A stretch of DNA of 64,000 nucleotides from Candidatus Nanohaloarchaea archaeon (GCA_014297435.1 JACOQA010000001.1:215796-279795); one strand, 5' to 3'; positions 23,997 through 32,959 are shown, numbered from the stretch's first letter. Made by a program: numbers and translations. Notes: generated by a model not told the origin, from the sequence alone.

Positions 23997-24644
23997 ATGA
24001 GTTCTGAGGTTTATCCAGACTGGGAAATAGTTCCTGGCTTTAAAGAGGAGAGTGGTAAAGAAGGGTCGAAAACCGTTACTCTTAGGCTTTACGATGAATC
24101 AGATAGGGACGACCATCACCAAGATCTATTGGACTTCCAGAAGGATATAGTGGAGTTAGATATCGCTTCTAAGACAGATGTATATACTGCCGCAATCGCC
24201 AGACAAACAGGTGTAAGCTCTGTTGTATCTCAGTACATAAGAGACGTTATGTCGGATGCTTCTCAAGTTCAGTCAAATGTTGACGGTGAAGACCTTTCAA
24301 GAAACTTTATGAAAGCGTTTTCCGTTGTTAGAGAGCTTGATTACTGGAGTAAAGCCTATGAGGGCATGACAGGAAAGTCTTATCTTTCCAGAAGTGTAGA
24401 TGATTTTCTAGAAGACTACAATAACCAGGAATTCTTGGAGAGCGTAGAAGAAAACGAGGATCATTTAGAAGAATATGCAAAGGACCTAAGAGATCTTGTT
24501 CACCAGGCTGAAGATGTTAACCGGGTACTATTTAACGGTAACTGGGACGACAGAGTCAAACAAGACGTCGAGAGAATGCAGATGGAACTAGAAGATTTCA
24601 AAAATCCATATCTTCTTGGTCTCAGGATGAAGACGGGCGTATAG
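23997..24644 (+). CDS. Hypothetical helical protein
   Basis: This 215-residue acidic protein is helical after a short beta-rich N-terminus (GSKTVTLRLYDES). There are no membrane segments. The region around 50-85 (DVYTAAIARQTGVSSVVSQYIRDVM) hints at a helix-turn-helix, but the match is weak. An unusually good Shine-Dalgarno site (AGGGGGAT) lies 5-6 nt upstream of the ATG, and a TATTTAAAC box lies about 40 nt upstream. Unlike most genes here it should therefore have a leader. It stands just ahead of the L10e gene. No family is recognised. Confidence 0.65.
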   Translation: MSSEVYPDWEIVPGFKEESGKEGSKTVTLRLYDESDRDDHHQDLLDFQKDIVELDIASKTDVYTAAIARQTGVSSVVSQYIRDVMSDASQVQSNVDGEDLSRNFMKAFSVVRELDYWSKAYEGMTGKSYLSRSVDDFLEDYNNQEFLESVEENEDHLEEYAKDLRDLVHQAEDVNRVLFNGNWDDRVKQDVERMQMELEDFKNPYLLGLRMKTGV

Positions 24645-24663
24645 ACTGCCAAAACTCCTACCC

Positions 24664-24671
24664 TATTTAAA
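24664..24671 (+). promoter_or_regulatory. TATA box of L10e gene
   Basis: TATTTAAA predicts a start near 24694, leaving a short leader with GAGGT (24696-24700) about 10 nt before the ATG at 24711. Confidence 0.5.
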
Positions 24672-24710
24672 ACTTAACTTCCAGCGTTTCTACAAGAGGT
24701 TTTCAAAACA

Positions 24711-25232
24711 ATGGGAGACAGACCTGCACGAATCTACAGGGAACATCCTGGTCAGCCATACACCAGGAAGTCCCAGCAAGGAAAAGACAACTACATCAAG
24801 GGAGCTCCGGCTCCAAGAGTAACCCAGTACGAACAGGGAGCCAAAAAGAAAGAGTTCCAGAAAAAAGTGGTAATGAGAATTGGGGAAGACTGCAACGTAA
24901 GATCCGAGGCACTAGAAGCCGGGAGGGTTGCAGCCAACTCCCACCTATCAAAGGTAATGGATCCTGAAGAGGATTACTTCCTTCAGATCAGACCTTACCC
25001 TCACCACGTTCTGAGATACCACCCTCTGGCTGGTGTTGCACAGGCAGACCGTTACTACGAAGGTATGCGTAAGCCTTTCGGACGACCGATCGGAAGAGCA
25101 GCAATCGTCGACAAAGACCAGATTCTCTACGAGATTAATGTCGATGAAGGTGACGTTCAGGAAGCCAAGAAGGCTCTGGAGCGTGCTAACCACAAGATGC
25201 CGGTACCATGCCGGGTACTTGTAGAAGAGTAG
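24711..25232 (+). CDS. rpl10e: Large-subunit ribosomal protein L10e (uL16)
   Basis: This 173-residue protein begins with the universal archaeal start GDRPARIYREHPGQPYTRK. It continues with ALEAGRVAANSHLSK, FLQIRPYPHHVLRYHP and MRKPFGRPIGRAA, which are signatures of the L10e/L16 family that binds near the A-site and peptidyl-transferase region of the 50S subunit. The length is typical. Even in this acidic proteome it keeps many Arg/Lys. It is expressed from its own TATA box and leader, and a T-rich stretch after the stop probably ends the transcript. Confidence 0.98.
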   Translation: MGDRPARIYREHPGQPYTRKSQQGKDNYIKGAPAPRVTQYEQGAKKKEFQKKVVMRIGEDCNVRSEALEAGRVAANSHLSKVMDPEEDYFLQIRPYPHHVLRYHPLAGVAQADRYYEGMRKPFGRPIGRAAIVDKDQILYEINVDEGDVQEAKKALERANHKMPVPCRVLVEE

Positions 25233-25234
25233 AT

Positions 25235-25262
25235 TCTTCTCAATTTCCTTTTTTCCCTTAAC
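25235..25262 (+). terminator. T-rich probable terminator after L10e
   Basis: TTCTCAATTTCCTTTTTTCCC follows the L10e stop directly. It is a T-run of the kind at which archaeal RNA polymerase terminates, with no hairpin. Confidence 0.35.
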
Positions 25263-25292
25263 TATTAATTCGAGTAAAACCCGTTCTTTCCC

Positions 25293-26858
25293 ATGGTAGA
25301 GTGGAAAGGAAAACTCGAAGGAGATGTAGGAGAGAAAGCTTCCCTACTGGACAGGATTGATGCATTTCCGGTACCCAACTTCTTTGTTATAACTCCAGAT
25401 GAAGTATCTCAATTATTCAAAGACGTTAGAGACCATGAACGTGTGCTTAACGCGCAAGTTAAGGGAGAGGTTAAGAACGATATTAAAGACGCTTACGAGG
25501 ATATCGGGATGAGCTCCGAGGTCAGAACGGCTGCTGGCAGAGCTAAAAATCTTGTGGGGGGACAGAGAAACAATCAACTAGTATCTATAAGGATTTCAGG
25601 TCGAGGACAGTACGAATACAGACTAAATATAGGTTCCTCCAATCTTTTCCGCTCAATCAAGGAAGTCGCAGCATCCTACTATGAAGAGAACGATGATGAT
25701 CCTTCTATCATAGTCCAGAAAATGGTTGAAGCGGACTACTCAGGAGCTGCGATCGACTCGAACAGGAGAAGCATACTCGAGGTCGTCGAAGGTCTAGGAA
25801 AGTCTCTTGAAGAAGGAATATCAACGCCACACCTCTACATGGTCGAAAGAAACGAAGTTATAGAAAAAAGGAAAGCGGAAAGACAGCTTAAAGTCACTAG
25901 AAATCCGATTAACGGTGATGAGAAACGGAAAAATACGGAGCCTAGGAGCATGCCTTTCTCGGATCAAGAGGTCGAAGAGTTATTTGAGAAGATTTCGAGC
26001 TCAGGTATGAACCTCAAGTTCGCCTATAAGAGAGGAGACTTCCATATTGTCGATGTGTGGAGAGGAAACCCCGAGATCGCACAGAACGGTTTAAACGGTG
26101 TAAGAGTTTCAAATGGCGCTATAAGTGGAAAGGTAGGCAGAGATATCGAGTTTTCGGATGCCACTATACCTTCTGGTCAGTACGACAAAGCTTTGATCTC
26201 CCGGAAAGGAGGTTACAGCTCGAGAGATGCAGAAAAAGCACGAGAAAAAGAAAAACCTGCGATATTCAGCTTTAACGGAGAACTTGAGAACGGACAACAA
26301 ATAGAAATTTCGGAGAGCTCGGTTAAGGTAAAGCAGAAAAACAGTTCGAAGCTCCAGGATATTAACCCGTTTAGCTCCGGCAAAACAGAGCAAAAAACCG
26401 AGAGAACTCCGGAAGAAGACAATGACGAGGAAAGAGTTGAGGAAAAAATAAATATTAATGCTACAGAAGTTCTGCCAATAAACCCTTCAAGAGGCAGAGG
26501 CTTACATCTTTCTCCGCCCTATGGGAAGGGCTTTACGCTTGGTAACTCAGGTAAAGGGAATGTAGATAGGCAGGGATATGTTAATTCTTTCCGTGAGCTG
26601 TTCGCTTTCGAAAATGAAAATCTTATCTTCGATACTCGTGGTCTTGAACCAGAAGGTTTGTTGAACGCTATAGAGTACATCGAGGCAGATCTGAAGATTC
26701 TTGTGGTCGACAATCCATCGCCTGAGTTGCTTCAAAAAGCCGTAGAGGAAGACTTCGACGTGATAGCTGCGGAAGAAAGAACGATTAACTCGGTTAAGAG
26801 AAAGGTGGCACGAGCCGAGAAGAAGTTTATGATCGACCGTCTCCGTGATCTGGACTAA
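25293..26858 (+). CDS. PEP-synthase-like ATP-binding protein without the PEP/His domains
   Basis: The protein has 521 residues. The first ~200 resemble the ATP-grasp-like N-terminal domain of PEP synthase/PPDK: EKASLLDRIDAFPVPNFFVIT, SIRISGRGQY at the family's R-S-S position, and IIVQKMVEADYSGAA (about 142-156). The swivelling His domain and PEP-binding barrel are absent. After a low-complexity acidic linker (about 340-390) a C-terminal alpha/beta domain (LKILVVDNPSPELLQKAVEE) follows, which I cannot name. The family relation is likely; the activity is unknown. It could be a stand-alone phosphotransferase or a binding protein. Confidence 0.65.
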   Translation: MVEWKGKLEGDVGEKASLLDRIDAFPVPNFFVITPDEVSQLFKDVRDHERVLNAQVKGEVKNDIKDAYEDIGMSSEVRTAAGRAKNLVGGQRNNQLVSIRISGRGQYEYRLNIGSSNLFRSIKEVAASYYEENDDDPSIIVQKMVEADYSGAAIDSNRRSILEVVEGLGKSLEEGISTPHLYMVERNEVIEKRKAERQLKVTRNPINGDEKRKNTEPRSMPFSDQEVEELFEKISSSGMNLKFAYKRGDFHIVDVWRGNPEIAQNGLNGVRVSNGAISGKVGRDIEFSDATIPSGQYDKALISRKGGYSSRDAEKAREKEKPAIFSFNGELENGQQIEISESSVKVKQKNSSKLQDINPFSSGKTEQKTERTPEEDNDEERVEEKININATEVLPINPSRGRGLHLSPPYGKGFTLGNSGKGNVDRQGYVNSFRELFAFENENLIFDTRGLEPEGLLNAIEYIEADLKILVVDNPSPELLQKAVEEDFDVIAAEERTINSVKRKVARAEKKFMIDRLRDLD

Positions 26859-26885
26859 AAAAGATTCCGTACCATTCTACTTTTT

Positions 26886-27893
26886 ATGACAGAACAGGAA
26901 AACCCGGAGAGGGAACAGTACAATTACGAAAGTCTAGACGAAATTCTTGAAGAAGTCAAGAAGGAAGACTACGACAAAGTAGGTTTACAGGGTCCTGACG
27001 GAATCAAACCTGAATTGATCGAGATAGCTGACGAACTTAGAGAACACGATATTGAACCTGTAATGGTTGGTGCCTCAACTTTCGGAGCCTGTGGAATAGC
27101 CAACGAGAAAGTTGAACGGATGGGTGCTGATGCACTTATCCACGTAGGACATACAAGATTTCTTCACCCGGAGAAAGCCGATATGAAAGACTTCGATGTC
27201 TACTATCTCCCTTACAGGGAAGACAGGGACCTCATGGGAGTTCTGGAAGAACATTATGAGGAGATCGAAGCTGAAAAGGTCGGTCTCGTCGGCGTAACTC
27301 AGTACATGGACCGTGCGGATAAAGCACGAGAATTTCTACGTGATAAAGGCTTCGAAGTAGTTGAAGGGAAGACTGGCTTAAGAACAACTGAGCCGGGACA
27401 GGTATTAGGTTGTGATGCAGGAGCTGCACACAATATTGCGCACAAGGTCGATGCGTTTGTATTCCTTGGTTCAGGACACTTCCATCCATCCCAGGTCTCG
27501 GAGACAGGGAAGGAAGTGTACGTTGTTGATCCCTACGAAAAGCATATCTGGGTTGAACCAGCAAACAGCTTGGGGGATGAGATGCAGGCTGAAATAGCCC
27601 GTGTTATGAAGCACAAGGATAAGAAGAAGTGGGGTATAGTAACCTCTTCGAAGAAAGGTCAAAACTACATGCGGGCAGTAGAGATTGCGAAAGAGAAGCT
27701 AGAGGAGCATGGTAAAGAGGTCTACATCTTTGTTGAAGACAGAATTTTCGAGTCTGACTACAAAGGTTATGGGATTGATATCTACGTTAACTGTGCCTGT
27801 CCACGTATGACTAAGGACTGGAGGGATCTAGCTTTTGTCTCTCCTAAGGCACTTGATGCTCTGGACGAGGTTGAAGAAATGGAAACAAAATAG
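26886..27893 (+). CDS. dph2: Diphthamide synthase Dph2 (2-(3-amino-3-carboxypropyl)histidine synthase)
   Basis: This 335-residue enzyme performs the first step of diphthamide formation on elongation factor 2, using SAM and a 4Fe-4S cluster. Three separated cluster cysteines are visible in TFGACGIA (residue ~62), LGCDAGAA (about 177) and NCACPR (about 302). The N-terminal KVGLQGPDGIK and the VGHTRF segment are conserved in the archaeal family. The length is typical. It starts 27 nt after the PEP-synthase-like gene and is probably on the same transcript. Confidence 0.95.
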   Translation: MTEQENPEREQYNYESLDEILEEVKKEDYDKVGLQGPDGIKPELIEIADELREHDIEPVMVGASTFGACGIANEKVERMGADALIHVGHTRFLHPEKADMKDFDVYYLPYREDRDLMGVLEEHYEEIEAEKVGLVGVTQYMDRADKAREFLRDKGFEVVEGKTGLRTTEPGQVLGCDAGAAHNIAHKVDAFVFLGSGHFHPSQVSETGKEVYVVDPYEKHIWVEPANSLGDEMQAEIARVMKHKDKKKWGIVTSSKKGQNYMRAVEIAKEKLEEHGKEVYIFVEDRIFESDYKGYGIDIYVNCACPRMTKDWRDLAFVSPKALDALDEVEEMETK

Positions 27894-27917
27894 TGTTACG
27901 TCTTTCCAACAACAAGT

Positions 27918-27926
27918 TATTTATTT
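27918..27926 (+). promoter_or_regulatory. TATA box of kinase-like gene
   Basis: TATTTATTT lies about 29 nt before the ATG at 27951, giving a leaderless start. Confidence 0.4.
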
Positions 27927-27950
27927 ACTAATTTACAATATATCTAGTAT

Positions 27951-28709
27951 ATGAGTATGGATCCTTTGCTTGAGAGATCCGAAGAAAATCTTCTTAGGGA
28001 GGACGAAAGACTTCTCCAACGCGACGACACAAAAGTTGGTGAGGGCGCCAACACATCAGCACACAGGAACCATTACAACCAGATAATCAAGTCAAGACCT
28101 TACGATCCGGAAAGCGATGACGCAGGTATGAATCCTTCTGAAAAAGAAAATCTACTTAAACAGCTTGATAGAGCAGTATGGACCGACGTGGGAAAAAGAG
28201 AAGTTGATGCACCCTTCGAGTACATGCTCGTGAGGATGGAAAGAGGTATAGAGCACGCGGAGGCTGTAGATAGGTACAGTCCTAATGTGGACCAGCTTGT
28301 GGCTGAGGATCTCGATATGTTCTTTGATATGCGTGAGGAAGGCGTAACTTATAGGGACTTCAAACCCGATAATATAGGTTACTTCCCAGGAGACGGTGAC
28401 TGCCAAGGATTCTGGAGCGACCCCGATAGCTACAACTGGGAAACTGTTGTTGCAAGACCGATTGATGTCATGGACGAAGGACTGAAAAGGGAGGAAAACC
28501 TTTCAAACACGGAAATGGCTAAAGTACTCGACATATACATTGGAGATGTTCCGGGAGAAGAGGGAATCGTAGATTTATACACTGTCTCGACCGAAGATGC
28601 TGAAAGAGCTGTTCTCAACTACCTCGGATTGGATGGAGAAGTAACCGGCGACCCATACATGGACATGAGGCGTGTTTTCCACAAAGAAGGCACGATTAAA
28701 TCTAATTAG
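27951..28709 (+). CDS. Protein-kinase-like protein, divergent
   Basis: The protein has 252 residues. A glycine-loop-like KVGEGANTSAHR (29-39) precedes a possible ATP lysine (IIK, 45-47). EYMLVRMERG (91-100) resembles a kinase hinge. YRDFKPDNIG (135-144) matches the catalytic loop, with Asp137, Lys139 and Asn142. PIDVMDEG (171-178) stands where DFG would be, with Asp173. It is short and lacks an obvious large C-lobe, as in lipopolysaccharide- or RIO-like kinases. A phosphoesterase gene follows 63 nt downstream. The kinase call is from motifs only; the substrate is unknown. It is acidic, so it is a native-looking gene. Confidence 0.6.
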   Translation: MSMDPLLERSEENLLREDERLLQRDDTKVGEGANTSAHRNHYNQIIKSRPYDPESDDAGMNPSEKENLLKQLDRAVWTDVGKREVDAPFEYMLVRMERGIEHAEAVDRYSPNVDQLVAEDLDMFFDMREEGVTYRDFKPDNIGYFPGDGDCQGFWSDPDSYNWETVVARPIDVMDEGLKREENLSNTEMAKVLDIYIGDVPGEEGIVDLYTVSTEDAERAVLNYLGLDGEVTGDPYMDMRRVFHKEGTIKSN

Positions 28710-28772
28710 CGAATTATAAGGTTGAAATCAATTAAAATAATTGCTTTATTGTGAAAAGATAAACTAGTTTCG

Positions 28773-29459
28773 ATGACTGTATACGCGCTGGGAGACTACC
28801 ATGGTAGAAGCATAGAAGGTTTTATCGAGAACGAGCAACCTTTTGAAGGAGACCTTATACTATCGACAGGAGACTTCGATAATGTAGAAGTAATCCACGA
28901 AATTCTTGAACTAAAGCAGGATACGGAGTTTATAGATGTAGGCGCCAACCACGATCACGCCATGCTTGAGAGAAAACCGATCACCTCCGGAACGCTTGAA
29001 GCACAAGAATATAGCTTTCAAGAACTGGCTGAAGAGCTCAACAGGGATGACCAGGCTAGACGCTATTTACAGGATCTTGTCGCAAATCCTGTAAGGGAGT
29101 TCAGCCTAGGAGACATGAGTGGTGTTCTGGTTCACGGTGGTCTAGATGGTCATATTCAAAGCCCGCGGACGCCTGAGAACGTGAAAAAGCTCTGGTATCG
29201 TCTCTGGGATGATGAAGATTACAGGAAAAACTTCAGCGCCATGGATAGAAATAATTACGATTTGATGGTAAGAGGTCATGATCACCGGAGGGAGCATGTA
29301 TTAAGTCCGGATACCTTTGATTTGGAGTACGGTACAGGTGATAAAACCTATGATCTAGGGCAAGAGGGCTTCCACCTAATCACTCACGGTTCCTGGTATG
29401 AAGGAGATTATGCCGTAATAGACGAGCAAGAAGAGACTCTTGAATTCAAAAGTATCTAG
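28773..29459 (+). CDS. Calcineurin-like metallophosphoesterase
   Basis: This 228-residue protein shows metal ligands in order: GDYHG (Asp-x-His), LSTGDFDN (Asp), ANHDH (Asn-His-Asp), VHGGLDGH and VRGHDHRR. These define the calcineurin-like fold. No signal peptide, so it is cytoplasmic. Substrates in the family include phosphoproteins, cyclic nucleotides and Ap4A-type molecules. It directly follows the kinase-like gene, making a kinase/phosphatase pair plausible, though a dinucleotide substrate is also possible. Its stop shares CTAG with the stop of the FAD oxidoreductase. Confidence 0.88.
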   Translation: MTVYALGDYHGRSIEGFIENEQPFEGDLILSTGDFDNVEVIHEILELKQDTEFIDVGANHDHAMLERKPITSGTLEAQEYSFQELAEELNRDDQARRYLQDLVANPVREFSLGDMSGVLVHGGLDGHIQSPRTPENVKKLWYRLWDDEDYRKNFSAMDRNNYDLMVRGHDHRREHVLSPDTFDLEYGTGDKTYDLGQEGFHLITHGSWYEGDYAVIDEQEETLEFKSI

Positions 29460-30643
29460 CTCCAATAACTCTTTTCGAGCAATTTCTCCCGGTTTTTAAC
29501 TGCCTCCTTTTCCCTAATTATTTTTTTCAGCTCTTCCTGACCTCGTGTATAACCAATCATAACAGCTCCAACAAGCTTGTCGTCTCTGAAGAAAAGCCTT
29601 CTATAATGGTTCTCTTCTTCGTAGTTTTTCGAGACAGGTTCTCCAGACCAGTCGCCTATCGCTAAAAACTGTGCCTGGAAATGACCTACTCCGTAAGTAT
29701 TAACGAAATCAAAGTCTTCTTCCTTTCCAGCCATGTTCTCTCCGGCTGTTTCACCCATTGCTTCTGAGTGATCCCATGATCCGTTGAATGTTCTCTTTTC
29801 GAAAACCGGTGAGTAATACTCTACCATGTTTCCTGCCGCATAGACATTGTTAATAGATGTCTCGAGCTGTTCGTTTGTTTTCAACATTTCGTATTCGTTT
29901 TTCTCAGCTTCAAGAATATCGGAGTTAGGATTCTGACCTATCGCGACCGCCATAGAGTCGCACTCGTATCTTTCACCTTTACTGTCGACTACGACCTTTA
30001 CATTCGAGTCTTCGGATTCGATCTCCTCAACCTCAGAGTTGGTTAAAACGTTTACTCCTTTTTCCTCCATCTTCTTGTGTATTATTTCGGCTCCATCTTT
30101 GTCGAGACCTCTCTGCCACCAGTTGTCACCTCTTATAAGGTAGTATGTCTCTGTGTCGTTTTCTGCGTACGCCATAGCAAGGTCGATACCTAGTAGTCCG
30201 CCGCCTACAACTACTGCTTTTTCGGATTCTTCTGCCGCTTTCTTTATGTGTTCGGCATCTCCCATCGTCCACATGTAGTGGAGATTGTCGAAATCTTCGT
30301 CCTGCGGAAGTTTCTTCGGTGAGCCTCCTGTTGCAACCAGAAGTCTATCGTAACCGAACCTGTCTCCGTCGCTAGTTTCCACTTGGTTGTTCTCAGGTAG
30401 AACTTGTTTAATCTCGGTCTCTAAGTGGAGCTGGATGTCTCTCTTGTCGTACCAGTTTTCATCGTGTAGACGTGTGTACTGTTTAGGTAAAGATCCTTTC
30501 ATGTAGGTCTTCAGCATGATCCGGTTGTACAGAGGATCTGTTTCATCGGTCAGGACGTGGATTTCTGCGTCTTCATCCTTTTTTCTTATCTCCTCCGCTG
30601 CGGTGGCTCCGGCTACACCGTCTCCAATTATGACGTGTTTCAT
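29456..30643 (-). CDS. FAD/NAD(P)-dependent oxidoreductase (nitrite-reductase/NADH-oxidase-like)
   Basis: The protein has 395 residues from the ATG at 30643; an in-frame GTG at 30691 is less likely because the Rossmann strand begins right after the ATG and a TATA-like TTATAAT lies 27 nt upstream. MKHVIIGDGVAGATAAEEIRK binds FAD and AVVVGGGLLGIDLA (about 141-154) binds NAD(P)H. VYAAGNMVEYYS is the second FAD site. The fold matches the rubredoxin reductase/NirB N-terminal family. There is no redox-active CxxC. The natural electron acceptor is not evident. Confidence 0.88.
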   Translation of the reverse strand: MKHVIIGDGVAGATAAEEIRKKDEDAEIHVLTDETDPLYNRIMLKTYMKGSLPKQYTRLHDENWYDKRDIQLHLETEIKQVLPENNQVETSDGDRFGYDRLLVATGGSPKKLPQDEDFDNLHYMWTMGDAEHIKKAAEESEKAVVVGGGLLGIDLAMAYAENDTETYYLIRGDNWWQRGLDKDGAEIIHKKMEEKGVNVLTNSEVEEIESEDSNVKVVVDSKGERYECDSMAVAIGQNPNSDILEAEKNEYEMLKTNEQLETSINNVYAAGNMVEYYSPVFEKRTFNGSWDHSEAMGETAGENMAGKEEDFDFVNTYGVGHFQAQFLAIGDWSGEPVSKNYEEENHYRRLFFRDDKLVGAVMIGYTRGQEELKKIIREKEAVKNREKLLEKSYWS

Positions 30644-30665
30644 GTGGCAGGTTTCGGAACGAAAG

Positions 30666-30673
30666 ATTATAAC
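30666..30673 (-). promoter_or_regulatory. TATA box of FAD oxidoreductase
   Basis: TTATAAT on the minus strand is centred about 27 nt from the ATG at 30643. Confidence 0.4.
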
Positions 30674-30697
30674 TTCCGGCAAAAGTTGCACTCTAAC

Positions 30698-30704
30698 ATA
30701 TAAA
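30698..30704 (+). promoter_or_regulatory. TATA box of Nudix gene
   Basis: ATATAAA, within ACATATAAAC, lies about 37 nt before the ATG at 30738 on the plus strand. It forms a divergent promoter pair with the oxidoreductase. Confidence 0.45.
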
Positions 30705-30737
30705 CTCTATTTAGTTCGTCCAAATCAATTCGACCCT

Positions 30738-31556
30738 ATGGCTTCATCTACACCCTTGGTATGTAATGGGAAAGAACCCTACTGCCGGGAAAATGTCGAG
30801 GAGATTCTAGATCTAAACTTTATACAGACGGAAGAGCGGTGGGAACCACGATATCTAGAAGGCACGGAGGAGGTCGAAAAAAATATTGAGGAGTACAGGA
30901 ATAATGTTGTCGAACAGGATCCAACAAAACACGATGGCAAACTACCTTTCATAAAACATATAGAGAGGTACAGTGGTCACATGGACGTGTACCTTGGTGA
31001 AACCACATTTTCGGAATACATGCACGCCGTACAGTCACCTACAGTGGTAGGAAGAACTGTTACTTCTGATAACAAACTTCTGATGGGTGTAAGAGGAGAG
31101 GATGTCTCAAGTGAACACGGCAAAATAGCTTTTCCTGGAGGATTTATCGATATGTATGAGGAACCTCTTGAGGCGGTAAAGAGAGAGGTTGAAGAAGAGA
31201 TATCTCCTGAAATCGATATAGAGTCGACAGAACTACTGGGATTTGTTTATCCTGATGTCAATCAAACCGATGGTTCTTTGGTTGATGATCCTCAGCCACC
31301 TGTCTTCATGTACGATGTCTTCATCGATCGGGATATGCAGGAGGTCAGACAGGCATACACGGGAGATGAATTTGAAGAACTTGAATTTATTGAACCGGCT
31401 GAACCTGTAGAATCTGGAAAGTTCTCGCCCAACAGTCGAAGAACTTTGAAAGCAGGCAGATGTGGTATAGCAACGCAGCCACAGGAACCGCTCGAAGCAT
31501 CACGGAATGGCTTGAGATCCGGTCTCAAGGCTGTAGGAAACTACCTCGTACCATGA
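30738..31556 (+). CDS. Nudix hydrolase
   Basis: The protein has 272 residues from the ATG at 30738; the open frame extends upstream, but the TATA box at 30698 excludes the earlier starts. The Nudix box is complete at about residues 138-160: G-x5-E-x7-REVEEEI (GGFIDMYEEPLEAVKREVEEE). Enzymes of this superfamily hydrolyse nucleoside diphosphates linked to another group. An N-terminal ~110-residue extension (FIQTEERWEPRYL and YSGHMDVYLGETTF) resembles the leader domain of larger NADH- or thiamine-diphosphate-type Nudix proteins. The substrate is unassigned. Confidence 0.88.
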   Translation: MASSTPLVCNGKEPYCRENVEEILDLNFIQTEERWEPRYLEGTEEVEKNIEEYRNNVVEQDPTKHDGKLPFIKHIERYSGHMDVYLGETTFSEYMHAVQSPTVVGRTVTSDNKLLMGVRGEDVSSEHGKIAFPGGFIDMYEEPLEAVKREVEEEISPEIDIESTELLGFVYPDVNQTDGSLVDDPQPPVFMYDVFIDRDMQEVRQAYTGDEFEELEFIEPAEPVESGKFSPNSRRTLKAGRCGIATQPQEPLEASRNGLRSGLKAVGNYLVP

Positions 31557-31595
31557 CCTCTAGTTTTTAAACCGGCTTCACCAAAAAAATTCTTT

Positions 31596-32360
31596 GTGGT
31601 ACTAGAGCTTTTTCTCATTTGCTCTGCTGTACTAGTGGGCGCTGTAATGAAAGGTTTGAACGGCTTTGGATATGCCGTAATTGCAACATCCATCCTTTCG
31701 TTCTTTTTACCGGCTTCAGAAGCTGTTGTGGTGGTAATAATTCCTTTAATGGCGGCACAACTCGATCTGGTTTTTGAACTAGATTCATCATCTTTCAAGA
31801 GGTGTTTCAAGCGGTTTTACCCTTATATCTTCTCTGCTATGGCCGGCACATTCCTGGGTGTGCTTATGCTCAACAGGGTGTCTGAAAGATTTGTTGCAGC
31901 AGGTCTTGGAGTTTTCATAATTTTGTTCAGTGTTTCAAGAACTGGCTACGGAGATAAGATCTCTGAAATAATATCCGATAAATGTTTCGAGGAAAAAACC
32001 GTTTTTAAGACAGTTTTAGGATTTATTTCAGGCCTAATATTCGGTTCAACTAACATAGGTGTTCAGGTGGTCGCATACCTCGAATCACTTGAACTTGATA
32101 GAGAACTGTTCATCGGCGTCCTCGCTATGTTTTTCCTGTTTATCTCCGGTCTCAGAGTAGTCATGTCGTTTACTTTGGGTTTATACAGTTCGGGCAACAT
32201 GCTCCTGATCTCGGCACTTGCGGCACTGCCCGGATTAGCAGGTATTGCTATAGGGCAGAGGATGGCTGGCTTTATTGATGAAGACCGACTTGAGAAAATA
32301 ACGCTACTGATGCTTTTCTTGGTTGGATTACGTCTATTATCTAAGGCATTTATTGTTTAA
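31596..32360 (+). CDS. TauE/SafE-type membrane transporter
   Basis: The protein has 254 residues from a GTG at 31596, supported by a TATA box TTTTTAAA about 27 nt upstream (31564-31571). It has seven or eight hydrophobic helices in two similar halves. VGAVMKGLNGFGYAVIATSI (about 13-32) and FGSTNIGVQVVAYLESL are the TauE/SafE repeat signatures. The family exports or imports sulfite, sulfonates or related anions; the actual substrate is unknown. The length is typical. Confidence 0.86.
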   Translation: MVLELFLICSAVLVGAVMKGLNGFGYAVIATSILSFFLPASEAVVVVIIPLMAAQLDLVFELDSSSFKRCFKRFYPYIFSAMAGTFLGVLMLNRVSERFVAAGLGVFIILFSVSRTGYGDKISEIISDKCFEEKTVFKTVLGFISGLIFGSTNIGVQVVAYLESLELDRELFIGVLAMFFLFISGLRVVMSFTLGLYSSGNMLLISALAALPGLAGIAIGQRMAGFIDEDRLEKITLLMLFLVGLRLLSKAFIV

Positions 32361-32376
32361 ACCGCTCGTTTGGTAC

Positions 32377-32892
32377 ATGAATCCGTTAAATGGAAATGTT
32401 GGAAAGGTTGATGAGGTCGCAGAACTACTGGAAGAAAACGGGTACACAGTGGAGGCCACCCGGGCTTTTCTAGAACGAAGAAACGAACATCCTGTATACG
32501 GTGAGACAGCAACCGAAGCAGTACAAGGACTTCTCGAGGACGATGATACCTCCTTCTCAATAAACATGGATGTCTATCCGGAAGGCGTTACAGACAAGAA
32601 AGGCAAAGTCACGATCTTTTATACTCCCGAAAAAGATTACTTTGACGTCCAGAGCGTCAGACCTTCCAACGAGATTGAAGACACTCAAGGGCTCGAACAT
32701 CTTGCACAAACACGTCCGGAACAACTAGGATCAGAAAATAACAGGATCGTACTCAACCAAATTCCTGAAGATGCAATATTTGAGATGGATCGGGTAGACG
32801 CAACAATAGAAATACTGCTAATGGATGCAGGATACAGAGTCCAAGTCGGAAACAACTACGTAGACAACCCGGCCGTTAAAGACTTTCCCTAG
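32377..32892 (+). CDS. Hypothetical acidic protein
   Basis: The protein has 171 residues from the ATG at 32377, chosen because the frame upstream lies within the transporter gene. It starts 16 nt after the transporter stop and so is probably co-transcribed. It is acidic and soluble, with a helical N-terminus (VDEVAELLEENGYTVEAT) and a beta-rich middle (KGKVTIFYTPEKDYFDVQSV). A two-alpha-helix/beta pattern near each end could be an internal repeat (EENGYTVE and MDAGYRVQ). No family is recognised. Confidence 0.65.
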   Translation: MNPLNGNVGKVDEVAELLEENGYTVEATRAFLERRNEHPVYGETATEAVQGLLEDDDTSFSINMDVYPEGVTDKKGKVTIFYTPEKDYFDVQSVRPSNEIEDTQGLEHLAQTRPEQLGSENNRIVLNQIPEDAIFEMDRVDATIEILLMDAGYRVQVGNNYVDNPAVKDFP

Positions 32893-32959
32893 TATTCACT
32901 CAAAAATCAGGGTTCGATATGGTTTAAAAGAATTTACGTTTAATTCAACGATACAGGAT

